From: Raphanus sativus
Lineage: Eukaryota > Streptophyta > Magnoliopsida > Brassicales > Brassicaceae
Assembly (NCBI RefSeq): GCF_000801105.2
Contig: NC_079519.1
Location: 32,525,288-32,589,287, forward strand
Direction of reading: 5' to 3'
DNA length: 64,000 bases
Within the stretch, counting starts at the first letter, position 1, and every line of letters begins with the position of its first letter. Below are positions 1 to 11,511 of the stretch, in pieces. The notes below the pieces were generated by a model. That model searched no databases. It worked only from the letters and a program-made list of their open reading frames with translations, and was not told the origin of the DNA. The position numbers and the translations under genes are program-made.

Positions 1-612
1 GGAAACTCCTAACCCGCCATTGACGCTCGAGATCCCCGCGGCGGAGAAAGAACTCCTTGCGCCGGAGTAAGACGACACGTCTTCTTCCGACCCGAAAAAG
101 TAACCCTTTCCTCCTCGGAAACTACAAAGCGATCTCGTTCTCGAAACACCCTGTTTCTTACCATCGTTGTTATTATAATCCAAAGCTGTCTCTTTTACGA
201 GATTAATCTTCCTTAAGAACCTTCCGATCCTCGAGAATCTATGGTGCTTCCTCTTACTAATCTCAACGCAACTGCTACTACTCCTCTTGAACACCACGAC
301 TTCCTCTGTTTTTCTACTCTTCTCCGTCTCCTTCCTCTGTTTCGTCGCCTCTTCGTCTATGAAGGAAGAGATACGGGCGGCGTTTGATGTTCGATTAGGA
401 GAGACGTCGGAGCATGAGCAGGAAGAGAGTCTGTGCTCGCCGCATTCGGAGCAAACGAGGTTAACTAAACGGTCGTTGAGACAGTACGGACAGATTCCGA
501 CAGCGGAAACAGATGGATGTTTCCGACAAGAGAGGTCGGAAGGTGTGCTGTAATAGAAGGAAATGTCGTCGTTTCTTCGCTCCGTTGCTGTTCTCTTTCC
601 TCTGTCTTTCAT
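1..612 (-). CDS. Plant-specific Cys-rich protein of unknown function (5' part, 3' end outside window)
   Basis: An open frame of 204 codons starts at ATG 612-610 and runs off the left edge without a stop, so the gene is partial. The product begins MKDRGKRTAT and soon shows a compact cysteine/histidine cluster (residues about 28-70): C-R-K-H-P, then G-I-C-P-Y-C-L-N-D-R-L, then C-S-E-C-G and C-S-C-S. This spacing resembles uncharacterised plant families with an N-terminal CxxHP...GxCxxCL motif; I cannot name a function. Downstream it is rich in Ser, Arg and Lys, without a membrane segment. The alternating Cys/His pairs could bind a metal, which is inference. The opposite-strand frames here are low complexity. 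The start is supported because it is the first ATG and the cluster follows directly. Codon use and GC content are clearly higher than in the flanking AT-rich DNA. Confidence 0.72.
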   Translation of the reverse strand, partial: MKDRGKRTATERRNDDISFYYSTPSDLSCRKHPSVSAVGICPYCLNDRLVNLVCSECGEHRLSSCSCSDVSPNRTSNAARISSFIDEEATKQRKETEKSRKTEEVVVFKRSSSSCVEISKRKHHRFSRIGRFLRKINLVKETALDYNNNDGKKQGVSRTRSLCSFRGGKGYFFGSEEDVSSYSGARSSFSAAGISSVNGGLGVS

Positions 613-3063
613 GTTGGGCAAAGAAAACAGAACATAGAGAGAAAAAAAAAAGTTTCCAAATTTGGAAATTTTTGTATGGCTTTTGGGTATTGAAGATCGA
701 GAGAAGTAAAGATGACGAGGATCTGATCTTTAATTAGGGTTTCTTTAAACCTTTTCTTTTCTTGATAGGAATCGGAGAGAAAATTTGAAAGAGTAAGAAA
801 GTGTAGTGACGCTTGGCTATAGGCTTCGAGAGCGTTTGCTTTAGCTTTAAGTTTTTTTTTTCTTTTCTATTTATTTTCACTCTTTATAAATTTTCTTCCC
901 CTTTCAGTTGTCCCACCATCTGTTTTTCCTGAAATCGTTATATTATTTGTTTATAATGAGGTTATAGTTTTCGTAAAATTTTGGTTACTTTTAAAACAAA
1001 ATTTAAACTATATTTTAATAATATTATTTAAGATTTTAGTTTTGTGTGAACAAAATCTAAAGTAAATATTTGTAAAGTGTTTTTAATATAGTTTGACAAC
1101 TTTGAATTTATATTTTATTTATTTATTTATTTATTTATTTAAGTTTTATTATATATTAATTTATTAATTTACTTATTTTAGTTATAATACGTTAAATTAA
1201 TTATGTCAATGAGTTAACTAACACTCATGGAAGAACATATTTTATGGAAATTACACATGAATAAATTTGAAGATTTGATTAGTTGTTTTTACATTTATTT
1301 AAAATAAAATTTTAATTATCTACGATAAAAGTCTACATATCTACTAAAACAGTTAATTCTAAATTGATGTAAATTTTGTATATTTATAGTTTGTTATTAG
1401 TTTAAACTCTTCTAATGATAATACATATAAGTTATTGATATATTTGAAAAACTTATCAAAAATATAAAATTCATAAATGTAAATTGACATGTCGTAAAAA
1501 ATATCAAAAATGTAAATTTGATAAGTGTAAAATGATATGTCAGAATAAAAATGAAACCATCTCATTATTTTTATATCAAATTCAATAAGGTGATGACAAC
1601 ATAATTAAAAATTTTAAGAGTCATATTTCAAATAATATTTAGAAAACTAGGAGATGTCAAGTGTTTTGGCATCATATCCTCAATTTTTGGCAAACTTCAA
1701 GGGTATTTTTCTTCTACTGTGTAAAAATAGTATAATCATGCATTTGGCAGTGGAAATAGAGTTAGTAGTTGGTTATTACTTATTAGCATGTTGATTATGA
1801 ATTACTAAAATTCATTACTGAAATTACAAAGAGGAGATGGTTAGAACCGAATAATTAGGGAAAGAAAAGCAAAAAGAGAAAAGGTATGATCAACAAAGAA
1901 CCTTAGGTTTGTTTTTTTTTCCTTTTGTTTTCTTGAATTTGGTAAAACCGAGGAAATTTTAAATTTAAAACTCAATTTCAGGTTGAAGTAGCAAAATTAT
2001 TCTACCAGTATCCAAGGGATCACGACTTCTCAAATTTTTAGAGAGACAATGTCTACTACACCAACAGACCAAACACTATTTGTTTTTTTTTTGTATGCTA
2101 ACATGCACGTCAATGTCTTAGACCAAAAATACATTACATAAAACCAAAAACATTACTGCATAAATAAACAGAAATTTCCAAAAGATTATAAGTGAAAAAA
2201 AAAAAAGACGTGGAGTGAGGATCATTACTGATTAGCAAACACATACAAGAGGAATATATACGTGGATGAGATGAATGAACTCAGGCGTCTGCCGTTTGTT
2301 ATTGCATCAGAGTACTTGGTATTTTCGATATGTTTCATACTCGATTTAGTTTGTACGAATAATTAAATTTCAGACTTGTATCAATACAATTAAAACAACA
2401 GCCTTTTTTTGACATCTCCTTAGTTTTGCTAGGTATTTACAAGAGTACCACTCTCTTTTAATTTTAAATAAATAAATAGAGAAATTAGTTATAACTACCA
2501 AACATTAATCTGCTATTTCCTTAAATAAGTTATACATATATTTTTCGTTCTATGATATCATTGATAACACATCACTAAAAGAAAATATGTTACCTATATT
2601 TTCTCCCCTATATACTAACATATCTTATTACCATAATCTACTATCATTACCATTTAATAGAAACAGATTTTATGGTTTTCAAATATCGTAAAAGAAGTCA
2701 GAAACAAGAAGTCAAGTTGGCCGAACATTTAACTTACACCAACCCAACAGTGTGTTAACTTTTTTTTTGTAAACCGTGTTAAAAGAAGTAAAAAAGACAA
2801 AAACTAATAGAAACTAAATTAGTTGTACATTTATTTATATGAAAACACAATTCACTACGTACGACAAAGCCTATAAATACTAACATTTTGTACATAAACT
2901 AAATCACTAATTATTTTAGAAAAATAGATCTAAACGGGTTAAAAATTTTAAAAGGGATCAGTCAAAAAGAAAATGGATTTGAATAGGATGGATTTATCTA
3001 TTATAACATTTGTGACAAAGTAACAAAGACATTTTTTTAAAAAAAGTTTATAGCGTAAAACAT

Positions 3064-3094
3064 CCCGCACTTTAAAGTGCGGGTAAAAATCTAG
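3064..3094 (+). mobile_element. Helitron 3' terminus (hairpin plus CTAG)
   Basis: A perfect GC-rich hairpin (CCCGCAC, six-base AT loop, GTGCGGG) is followed after a short AT spacer by CTAG and then T. This is the canonical Helitron 3' end inserted at an AT dinucleotide. The element should extend leftwards. The best candidate 5' end is an A|TCTACTAAAAC at 1340, but that start is weak, so only the terminus is called. No helicase is seen. Confidence 0.6.
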
Positions 3095-5138
3095 TTGTTT
3101 GTTAAAAAATGAGTATTTGTTATTGCAAATACGTGCTAAATAAATGATAAACTTTCAATTATTTGTCTTATCTTATTATTTATTATTTGTATATTTATTA
3201 ATAAATTACTTGCTAACTTGCTAGAATTTTAAGCTAAAACTTTTAAAGAAAGATTTCATATCTTTCCTTATGTTTTGCTAATGTGGAAACAAAATATATA
3301 AGAAAAATATATTTTATAAATATATAATTTTATGTTTAATTCAGTTACGAAATGAAAATACAAACAAGTTATTTTATTAAATTAGAGAAATATTATTTTG
3401 TTTATTAATAAGAATGAGTAATAAACCAACAATGTTCAGTAACTACTTTCATTCTAGTATTTGAAATTGATCATCTATTTGCAAATAATTTAAATAGATT
3501 ATTTGGTACTTGATATGATAAATTTTTTGGTCGGTGATATGATCAATCAAAATATCCAATCTAATCTATTAATTTAAGATCTTTTTGTTTACAAATAATA
3601 ATAAAATCACTTAATTAATAACATAATATGACATATTTGATTATTATTATTAAATCTTAATAATCAATAAATATATTAATAATAAATTAATTTTAAATAA
3701 AGTTTATTTTTTATTTTTAGTTATAAAAAAACTGTTGAGAAAAGTTAACAGAATCCTATCTTTTTTTGTCATCTTTACAAAATCCTATCAAACATTTTAA
3801 ATCTTTTTTTATAAAATAATGCATTTACCTGATTTCGTAATTAATAATATAATGTTATTACAAAATAGAAAAGAAAAATGAGAAATATGTCATCTAAACA
3901 AATATACTATGTCATTTAATCAAAATAAGTTTTATGAAAGTTTTTAAGTAATAGACATTAAAGAATTAGTTTCGTCTAATCTAATTTGATTAATATAAAA
4001 TCTTCTTTTGATTTACACATATATGTACAATCACTCCCTTAAAACAATTTTTTGTCAACTTTTTATGACTTAATAATTTATTTTATTGTTCCGACAAAGC
4101 TAAGGTCCATATTATTGTTTTCTAATATAAACCCATCCATGTGATAACAAAAGATGCTATTTTGTTATGCAGAAGCATATGATGGGTTTGATGTAAACAT
4201 TAACGGGGAACCACATAGTTCAAAGTAAAAGCAAATAACAATAACGAAATTCATCACTAATAATCAAAATCAGAATTTTTTTTTTCTTGAACCGTTACAA
4301 AAAGGATTCCACATGAATGATCTATATTAGACCAATTAAGAAAAAATTATAATAAAAACATTAAAAGGCATACATCCAAAAACAAATAGATCAATCAGTA
4401 GTTCGAAAATATTCAAGATTTCGTGTGGGATTTGATTCTCCTCTCTGAAAAAGAAAACAAATATGAAGAGCAGATGAGAAAAGACTATTAATCAACACAC
4501 AAGCTCTTATGCAAGAACAAAGCTAACACATAACCTCAAGATTTGTTTTTTCTTTCTGTCAATGTTTCCTTCCAGCTTCTTTACGCGTAATCCTGATTGA
4601 AACAAATTTACATGAAATGAATTTTTCATATGCTATAATGATAAAACTTTTCAACTTGTTTTGAATTGTAATTTTTTAATTTTTTTAAACTTTTTAACCC
4701 TTTAGTTTAAAAACTCTTAACGTCTATCACTTTTAGTAACAACAAAAAGTGATATACATTAAATATTTACGAATTGAGAGATTGTATTAATATAATTTTG
4801 AATTGAATGCTGAAAGATTGCTTTTTAATCCAATTCTGTTTGATCTTCAAACTTTTTCTCTGCAAAAGGCTTATGGCAAAGCTTGAACATCCGTATCATG
4901 ATTTATTTTTAGAAATATCAGTTGAGAGATCTCCTATATGAATGTTATTAGTAACATCTATTTTTCATATCATACATAACGATTAATCATTTCTCTTTTC
5001 AGGATTGGCTTTTAAACCTTGTAGGAAGTATGTTCAATGTATGGCTCTAAGGTCCAGCCCGCACAACCAAATGCCAAAATTTGTCTTAAACTGTTGAATT
5101 CGGTCACTGAAACAGACTCCCGGTTCTGTTGGAAAGAG

Positions 5139-5146
5139 AAAGAAGT

Positions 5147-5182
<36 letters not shown>

Positions 5183-5203
5183 GAACTCACAAAAGAAGTG
5201 GTT
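5139..5203 (-). repeat. Micro-insertion: 33-nt T tract plus short tag in a 12-bp direct repeat
   Basis: AAAGAAGTGGTT occurs at 5139-5150 and again at 5192-5203. Between the copies lies only a T run and a tag reading, on the minus strand, TGTGAGTTCC before the A tract. This is the structure expected of a target-primed insertion truncated to almost nothing but its tail. Confidence 0.45.
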
Positions 5204-5380
5204 AAAGAAGAAGAATGATCAAGCTTTGCTTTTTCCTTTTTTGGATTTATGGCTTCTTGTGCATCTTTTTATCCAAATAAGAGGAAACTGTAGATCTCTC
5301 AAGAGCAAATTGTTATGTTCTGATGAAAATAATGTATGTTGTGTTTGTTTGTTTTGAAGTTTGCGATTGTAGTGTTATAT

Positions 5381-5763
5381 CCAATGTTTTTAAAATTGGA
5401 GCAATCAGATGGTTGATGGTTAGACCAAGTTCAACGATAAATCGGTTATCTAATACAGTTGAACTAATAACTGGTTTGACCAAGGACCGGTCACATAGTT
5501 GAATTGGGTCTCAAAAGTCAAAGCTGTTGAACCAAATACAAACCATTAAAACCATCAAAAATTCATAAACCAGCTAAATAAATAAAAAATAGTTTATATT
5601 TACAATGTTTTATATTTTAATTATATATTATATATAATTAACATTGCTTTAAATTTTATATAATATTAAACCAAATTATTGAATCAGGTTTGACCAGATC
5701 GAACTATACTAAATCATGACCCAAATAATTTATGGTTCAGCTTCTAGTCCTGTTTAAAACATT
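5381..5763. repeat. Degenerate inverted-repeat (MITE-like) element
   Basis: The left edge (AATGTTTTTAAAATTGGA) and the reverse complement of the right edge (AAATGTTTTAAACAGGAC) are imperfect inverted repeats. They flank sequence rich in ACCGGT/TTGAACC-like words that resembles parts of the Helitron at 17.8 kb. There is no coding content and no clear target duplication. Confidence 0.3.
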
Positions 5764-6287
5764 TGTTCTGTTTGGTTTACGCAATCGAAAGATTTAATTT
5801 TTAAGATTGTAATCTTCTTTTTTTATTTAACCTTTACAATGGTGTTGCATTCCAAAAAGAATATGCAGATTTTTAAAATAAATAATAATGTCAAGAAATC
5901 TATAGAATTTATTTTAAACTTTGATATTATAAATATAAGGTATGCTAAATATTAGATTCAAATTTTCCTAGACAATTATTACTTTAATTTCTTTACTTTT
6001 CCACCTAGATTTTTATATATTTCATTTTAAAAAGTAGGTGTGTGTAGTCAAATAATCAAATTCTAAATGGTAAACCATTAAAGTGAGTCTTTATATTTAG
6101 GTATATGATCTAAGAGCTTGGAAGAAAAAGATCTTGACCAAAAAGGGTTGAAATATAATAAGTGCATGACTTGGATTCAAAAATAATAAAATCTAATTTA
6201 AATACATTTCTATAAATGTTATTAAATAATAAAATCTAATTTGACTACATTTCTATAACTCGGCAAGACATTTATGAGCCTCCTCAC

Positions 6288-6295
6288 TATAAAAG
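6288..6295 (+). promoter_or_regulatory. TATA box of the cystatin gene
   Basis: TATAAAAG lies 38 bp before the start codon at 6333. It is the only good TATA motif just upstream and implies a very short leader. Confidence 0.5.
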
Positions 6296-6332
6296 AATTC
6301 TATAATCTCTGCCATTATCAACACAAGCAAAA

Positions 6333-6695
6333 ATGAATAACAAGACAACCTTCGTCCTTCTCCTCTCTCTCGTCCTCTCCTCCGTCTACGTGTCTCAAGC
6401 GGCACGTCCCGGAGGCTGGAGTCCCATAAGTGACATTAAAAATCCTCACATCGTAGAGGTTGGCAAGTTTGCTGTCTCCGAGTATAATAAGCAGAACAAA
6501 GCAGGACTCAAATTTGTGGAGGTTGTTAGCGGCGAGTCTCAAGTAGTCGCCGGCATTAATTACCGGCTTATTGTGGCGGCTGATGAAGGCGTAAGCATGG
6601 CCAGCAATGGTGGGAGAAAGAAGTACGAAGCGGTTGTATGGGAACAGCCCTGGTTGAAATCTATGAATCTTACGTCCTTTAAGCCCGCCATGTAA
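6333..6695 (+). CDS. CYS5: Phytocystatin, secreted cysteine-protease inhibitor (CYS5-like)
   Basis: A 120-residue, single-exon protein. Residues 1-23 form a hydrophobic signal peptide (VLLLSLVLSSVYV) ending near SQA. The mature part has every feature of an active plant cystatin: a Gly-Gly pair at 27-28 that enters the protease cleft, the plant-specific helix V-G-K-F-A-V-S-E-Y-N at about 43-52, the inhibitory loop Q-V-V-A-G at 70-74, and the second hairpin P-W at 106-107. It should block papain-like cysteine proteases in the apoplast or secretory route. The sequence is closest, from memory, to Arabidopsis CYS5, but CYS5 is on chromosome 5 there, so this copy is either relocated or lost from the Arabidopsis chromosome 2 segment. 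It has its own TATA box and a poly(A) signal. The antisense frame over it is a shadow. Confidence 0.93.
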   Translation: MNNKTTFVLLLSLVLSSVYVSQAARPGGWSPISDIKNPHIVEVGKFAVSEYNKQNKAGLKFVEVVSGESQVVAGINYRLIVAADEGVSMASNGGRKKYEAVVWEQPWLKSMNLTSFKPAM

Positions 6696-6738
6696 CTGTT
6701 GTTTCCTCTTGAGATTTATGTAATTTTATATGAAATCT

Positions 6739-6744
6739 AATAAA
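6739..6744 (+). terminator. Poly(A) signal of the cystatin gene
   Basis: AATAAA lies 44 bp after the stop codon, in a T-rich stretch typical of a plant 3' end. Confidence 0.45.
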
Positions 6745-7141
6745 TACAGCAAATATTGTATAAGTAAAAAATAATTGATGTCAATTTTATGTTTTATCTA
6801 ATTAAATAAAAAAAGAAAAAAATTATGTTTTATTTAATTTTTAAATTTCATGTTGGACACATTCACTAATTATTGCCCGGGTAAAATTTTCTAGTTCACG
6901 TAAGACTCAGTGTCCAAATGGTGACATGCGAAACAGTTCTGGTATAATTTTAATAATAACAAAAACATATCTTAGATTTTTGTTTAGGATAATTTAAATC
7001 CTTTTACTAATTAATGAAAAAGATTAAAACAAACTAGAAAATAGAAGATAAACAAACCTGTTTGCAATTAGAACAACACTGACTCACCTAAGGTCTCTCT
7101 GTTTTTTTCCAAGAAAGCTAACCATTACATAAGAAACAACT

Positions 7142-7147
7142 TTTATT
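7142..7147 (-). terminator. Poly(A) signal for the broken gene at 7165-7759
   Basis: TTTATT on the plus strand reads AATAAA on the minus strand, about 18 bp beyond the TGA that ends the last readable segment. Confidence 0.35.
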
Positions 7148-7164
7148 TTGAGGCCGCCTCTAAA

Positions 7165-7759
7165 TCACGTATATAGATCAGATTCAATCCAAGCATCCTT
7201 TCTTGAAGAGTACTTCTCCAGATCTTTGTTCACACCCGCAACATCCAAACTCGAGACAATGTTCTTCAGCAGAGCACCGACAAATCTTATCACAGTAGGA
7301 CCAAACTCAGGCCACGAGACCACCAACGTTCCTCTGATGTTCTTCACCTGAAACCGGCTCAAAAGCGAAGCACTAAGAGCGTCAATGAAACTACCTGATG
7401 GGAAGTAATCAAGATTCACTCGAGATGTTACTGCTTTCTTCACAGACGATGTCTCAAGTTTAGCAGCCAATGTCTCGTCTGGTGAGAGTCTGCGTCAATA
7501 ACCCTCTCAGGGATAATAATGTCTTGACCAATGAGCAATCTCGAGACTCTAGGTTAGACCGTTCAGGAGATACATGAAGCTGAACAGAGACGAGGAGGAT
7601 GGAGCTTTTACCATCATCAGTGCTGCTGCTAAACGAGTATATGTTGCAGTTTTTTGTCTTGTAGAGAAGGTTCAATCGTGTTTCCAGAGAAGGAGACTCC
7701 ATGCATGATGAGAGTTCCGATGAGAGTCTTTGAAGGTAAACATATTTGTTTGTCTCCAT
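7165..7759 (-). pseudogene. Frameshifted remnant of an unidentified single-exon gene
   Basis: Reading right to left, ATG at 7759 opens a frame (METNKYVYLQ...) rich in ordinary coding sequence until about 7530. The sense then continues in a second frame with a short coherent stretch (LLIGQDIIIPERVIDADS), and from about 7492 in a third frame (LSPDETLAAKLETSS... to WPEFGPTVIRFVGALL) that ends at TGA 7167-7165. All three pieces look like one protein of about 195 residues broken by two small indels. I do not recognise the family with confidence; a proteasome-assembly-chaperone-like protein is one untested idea. Just before the ATG is an acceptor-like TTTTGTAG, and a donor-like CATAG|GTATGA lies near 7905, so a leader intron once existed. 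The 3' poly(A) signal is retained. The gene could instead be translated as two short products, but two shifts in 60 bp argue for decay. Confidence 0.6.
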
Positions 7760-7966
7760 TACCTACAAAAGAATAGCACTTTGATTCAGATCATCGATTC
7801 TTAAAACTATAAACTTTTACATTACCAAGCAAATTATAGGGAAGGAGAGTAGCACATGTATAAACAATCAAGAGACGACCCAGTAAAAATAAAAAGAATC
7901 ATACCTATGAAGAAGGAAGATGAAAGATTTCGACCAACAAGACAGCCAGAGATGCTAAAAACCTCA

Positions 7967-8770
7967 ATCAAAAACGAACAATATTTAGGTTCACCCCTGA
8001 GGTAAACTTATAAATTCACCTCTTTCCTTATTTCAATCATATTACCATAAATATTAATGTCACATAAATAAATAAATTATAAATTACAAATAAAATAAAC
8101 TTTAAATCATAAACTCTAAATTCGAACCCTAGAACCAAATCTTAGATCTTAAATTTTAAACCCTAAATCCAAACCTATACCCTAAACCCAAACTATATAC
8201 CATAAATCTTAAATCTAAATTTAAATCATAGATCTTAAACTGAAACCATAAACTCTAAACCCAAACTCTAAACCCTAAACCCAAACTCTAAACCTTAAAT
8301 CTTAAACCTTCAACCAAAACTGTAAACCATAAACCCGAACTCTATACCCTAAAATGTATTTGAAAATACATTTGATGATCATTAACCCAAAGGTATTTGA
8401 AAAATTTGGGTTTATAGTTTACAGTTTGGGTTTAAGGTTTAGGATTTAGGGTTTAGAGTTTGGGTTTAGGGTTTAGAGTTTGGATTTAGGGTTTATGGTT
8501 TGAGTTTAGGGTCTAGAATTTAAATTTAGATTTAGGATTTATGGTATATAGTTTGGGTTTAGGGTATAGGTTTGGGTTTAGGGTTTGGTTTAAAATTTAA
8601 GATATAAGATTTGAGTTTAGGGTTCGAATTTAAAATTTATGATTTAAAATTTATTTCTTTTGTAATTTATAATTTATTTATTTATGTGACATTAATATTT
8701 ATGGCAATATGATTGAAATAAGGAAAGAGGTGAATTCATAGGGTGAACCTAAGTATTGTTCATCAAAAAC
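7967..8770. mobile_element. Mutator-type foldback element with telomere-like arms
   Basis: The element spans 7976-8761 (786 bp) and is flanked by a perfect 9-bp target duplication, ATCAAAAAC (7967-7975 and 8762-8770). Nine bases is the Mutator (MULE) signature. Its ends are inverted: GAACAATATTTAGGTTCACC on the left and the complement of GGTGAACCTAAGTATTGTTC on the right. The inversion continues for roughly 370 bp per arm, so the whole element can fold into one long hairpin with a short spacer near 8350-8395. The arms consist largely of diverged CCCTAAA/TTTAGGG words. No transposase frame is present. It sits upstream of the broken gene at 7165-7759. Confidence 0.75.
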
Positions 8771-8872
8771 CTCAAAGGGAGGCGTGACTAGAGACTAGAC
8801 TCTCTCTAATCTCTATTGTGCGCTGCTCGTAAATGCGCATTCTCCTTTGTTTTCTGATTTTTCTTCTTTCAA

Positions 8873-8920
8873 ATATTTATCGGATTATTCAGTTCAAAAA
8901 AATATATTTATCGGATTATT
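8873..8920 (+). repeat. Micro-insertion (tag plus A tract) in a 17-bp direct repeat
   Basis: ATATTTATCGGATTATT is present at 8873-8889 and 8904-8920. The 14 nt between them read CAGTTC followed by an A tract. Confidence 0.5.
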
Positions 8921-9654
8921 TCTTAATTATTCTTTTTTTCTCTCTAGTGAATTATTCATTATAGAGACTGAAATATCTATGTATTTATTTTTAAATATAG
9001 TATTTCTACGTATTTTGGGGGAAAACATATAGTGATCAGCCGAATGGAAAAAAAATCTAGCAAAATAATTATAGATACTCGGTAAATTAATAAACAACAA
9101 TAGCCGACAAAAGAAAACAAGAACCAATCATTCAAATGATATAGCATCAGGGGTACAGGAGACAGGACCTAACTCAAAGGGAGGCAGTGAAAGCAGCTGA
9201 ACAATAACATTCTTACTGTCATACTATGTAAAATAGCATATGTACTATAACATGTTATTTGTTTTTGTTTTGTTTTTAACATGTTACTAGATTTTAACTT
9301 CTCTTTTGTGGATATATATTTTTTAATTTTTTTTTTCTAAAATAATTTTTATATTGATTTTTTTGTAATCATATTTATGTCTAATATTAATTTATTTTAA
9401 TTAATTAATCTTTTAAATAATTAAAATACATAATTGAACGTAATATCTATCAATAGATCATTTTCTGTTTTAATAAAATGAATTTGTTATGATAGACCAA
9501 AGAAGTTATTTGCCACTAAACTTACTTTGCAAATAGTAACCTCCTAACTTTTTGCTAGCTAGCAAACTAAATATTTAAAACAAAAAATAATAATAGAAGT
9601 TTTTCACCATTAAATTTAAGAAATGACGAAACAGCCGATCGAATATAATCATAA

Positions 9655-10608
9655 CTAGATCTTGACTCGCCCGATCGGGCGGGTATTTATTTTATGTTTT
9701 TTTAATATTAATTGATGTATTTGTAATATTTAAATATAAATTTAGATTAAAATTAATCTTTGCAGTTATAATAAAAATTAAAATTAAAATTTTAATAAAA
9801 CATTCTGATATAAAATTTAATTTTCCTAATTAAAATAATATAGAGGTGGGTCTTAATTTTTTTCAATTCAAACATTTTAGCATCCCTCAAAAACAAAGAA
9901 ATAAATTTATAAATACATAAAATATACGAATATATTGGGAATTATAATTTCTATTAAAATAATTTCTTAAAGAAAAATAATGTTGAGCTGTTTTTGTTTA
10001 TTTTTAGAGCTTGACCTGTAATCGTATAAATATTTTGCTTTCACTTTTAGTTTTTTTCTCTGTACTAATAGTATACTATATACATATATGTAAATTAAAA
10101 TGTATTACATAATTGTTATATAACATTTTAAAATATAATAATTTTATTTATTACTTTAAAATAATTATATTTTGTTATTTAATCTTTTATTATATCACAG
10201 TGTATCATATAAATAAATCTTATATTTATAACTAAATGGACTTATATTATGAAATCATTATGCTAATAATATATGAATTAACTATTTTATATTTTATTAT
10301 ATGTTGTATAAATTGATTATGATGTGTGATTTTTTATTTTATTATTTATTACTAATAAATATTAAAAATATTTAATAAGTTAATAAGAAATATATTAGAA
10401 AATCTATTTTGTTTAGGATTTTATTAAAGAAATCTATTATTTAAATTAAAAAAAAACATTAAATGCTTAAATCTATTATTATTTAAATTAGGAAAAGACA
10501 AGCATACTTAAATATAGCTTCATTTAATAACTCAATGGCATGACAATGTAAATAAGTAGTAAATCTTAGGGTAAATCTATATATGTACTTTTCTTTTAAT
10601 AATATAGA
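9655..10608 (-). mobile_element. Non-autonomous Helitron
   Basis: On the minus strand the element starts A|TCTATATTATTAAAAG at 10608. It ends with the hairpin CGCCCGATCGGGCG (9668-9681), a short spacer and CTAG|T at 9655. Both ends lie at an AT host site, as Helitrons require. The 954-bp interior is AT-rich without a Rep/helicase frame, so it must have moved with help from another element. Confidence 0.7.
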
Positions 10609-11410
10609 TTATCGTTCTATCTTCTGGCCAAACCACAAATTTTAAGAAAGCTCTTGGAACGTAACGCTTTATATAATATATTTAGTTATTGTTTTTATCA
10701 AGTAGTCTCGTAAACGATCTATGCTTCGATATTATTGGCAGCCACTATCACCAGACTCCAGGATTCCTTGTCTTCATGTGTTCCCTTCGATAAAAATTCT
10801 TCATTTAAACTCAACTCATCAACCATATGTTTTTATCGTGATGGGTGACAACTTGCGTATTTCTTTGCAAAAGTCACTGGGGTATATAGACACATAGAAT
10901 ATTGTCCTATGTTCATTTTCTTGCATAACAAAATTAATCTTTTGAAATCATTTTCAACATTGACGAACATTTGGATAGAAGGATCATGGTGTCTACTGTC
11001 TATGTCCAACACCGTTTCGTAAATACTCTTCTTATATTTTTATATAATAATTTCCTGTAGAGAATTCGATCAAATCCTTTCATGTGGTTCAAGGAAGAGA
11101 TCGTTCTGTGGTAAATATTGCTCGGTAATAGCATTAATGTAAGAGGAAAAGTATGTGAAGCTTGTGGTTGAAAAGAGATGCAGTTATAAACGAAGACTAT
11201 ACTATCATTATTCATTACCCATGTGTTTAAGTAGGTCAAAAGTTAAAAAGAAAGAAAAGAATAAAAAGTAGGTCAGAAGTTATTAGAGAAAGAATAAAAA
11301 CAGTGCACAAGTTTTACATAATGCGCCAGGTGAAATTCAGGAAAACATTCTTGGTGGGTTTGCCACACTCGGAGTAATGCTTTAAACTGGATGAAAAAAG
11401 TTTTAGAAAG

Positions 11411-11458
11411 AAATGTGGGTAAAAGGTTTTTTCAAAAAAAAAAAAATGTGGGTAAAAG
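11411..11458 (+). repeat. Micro-insertion (tag plus A tract) in a 15-bp direct repeat
   Basis: AAATGTGGGTAAAAG occurs at 11411-11425 and 11444-11458. The 18-nt insert reads GTTTTTTC followed by about ten A. Confidence 0.5.
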
Positions 11459-11467
11459 CTATATAAT

Positions 11468-11511
11468 GATATATTTGATGAGTTGTTTCAAAAAAAAAAG
11501 ATATATTTGAT
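11468..11511 (+). repeat. Micro-insertion (tag plus A tract) in a 12-bp direct repeat
   Basis: GATATATTTGAT occurs at 11468-11479 and 11500-11511. The 20-nt insert reads GAGTTGTTTC followed by ten A. It lies only 10 bp from the preceding micro-insertion. Confidence 0.5.

Larger units (their letters stand above)
613..6287. other. Intergenic, AT-rich, no gene recognised
   Basis: About 5.7 kb between the left-edge gene and the cystatin gene. The first 300 bases hold the leader and promoter of the left gene, with T-rich and pyrimidine-rich tracts. The rest is AT-rich with many stops in all frames. It contains a Helitron 3' terminus (3064-3094), three tag-plus-A/T-tract micro-insertions (near 2759, 3761 and 5151) and a degenerate inverted-repeat element (about 5381-5763). 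The 106-codon frame at 5037-5357 is created by a 30-odd T run and is not a credible gene. Confidence 0.6.

Noticed and set aside
1340..3094. Full Helitron from the TCTACTAAAAC at 1340 to the terminus at 3094
   Set aside because: The 5' motif is short and differs from the TCTAT(A/C)TTATTAAAA form of the other elements; only the 3' end is called.
5037..5357. 106-codon plus-strand frame
   Set aside because: It is created by a long T run read as Phe and by the direct repeat around the micro-insertion; no protein-like features.
8100..8640. Interstitial telomere
   Set aside because: The telomere-like words are diverged, inverted about a centre and contained within a transposon with its own target duplication.
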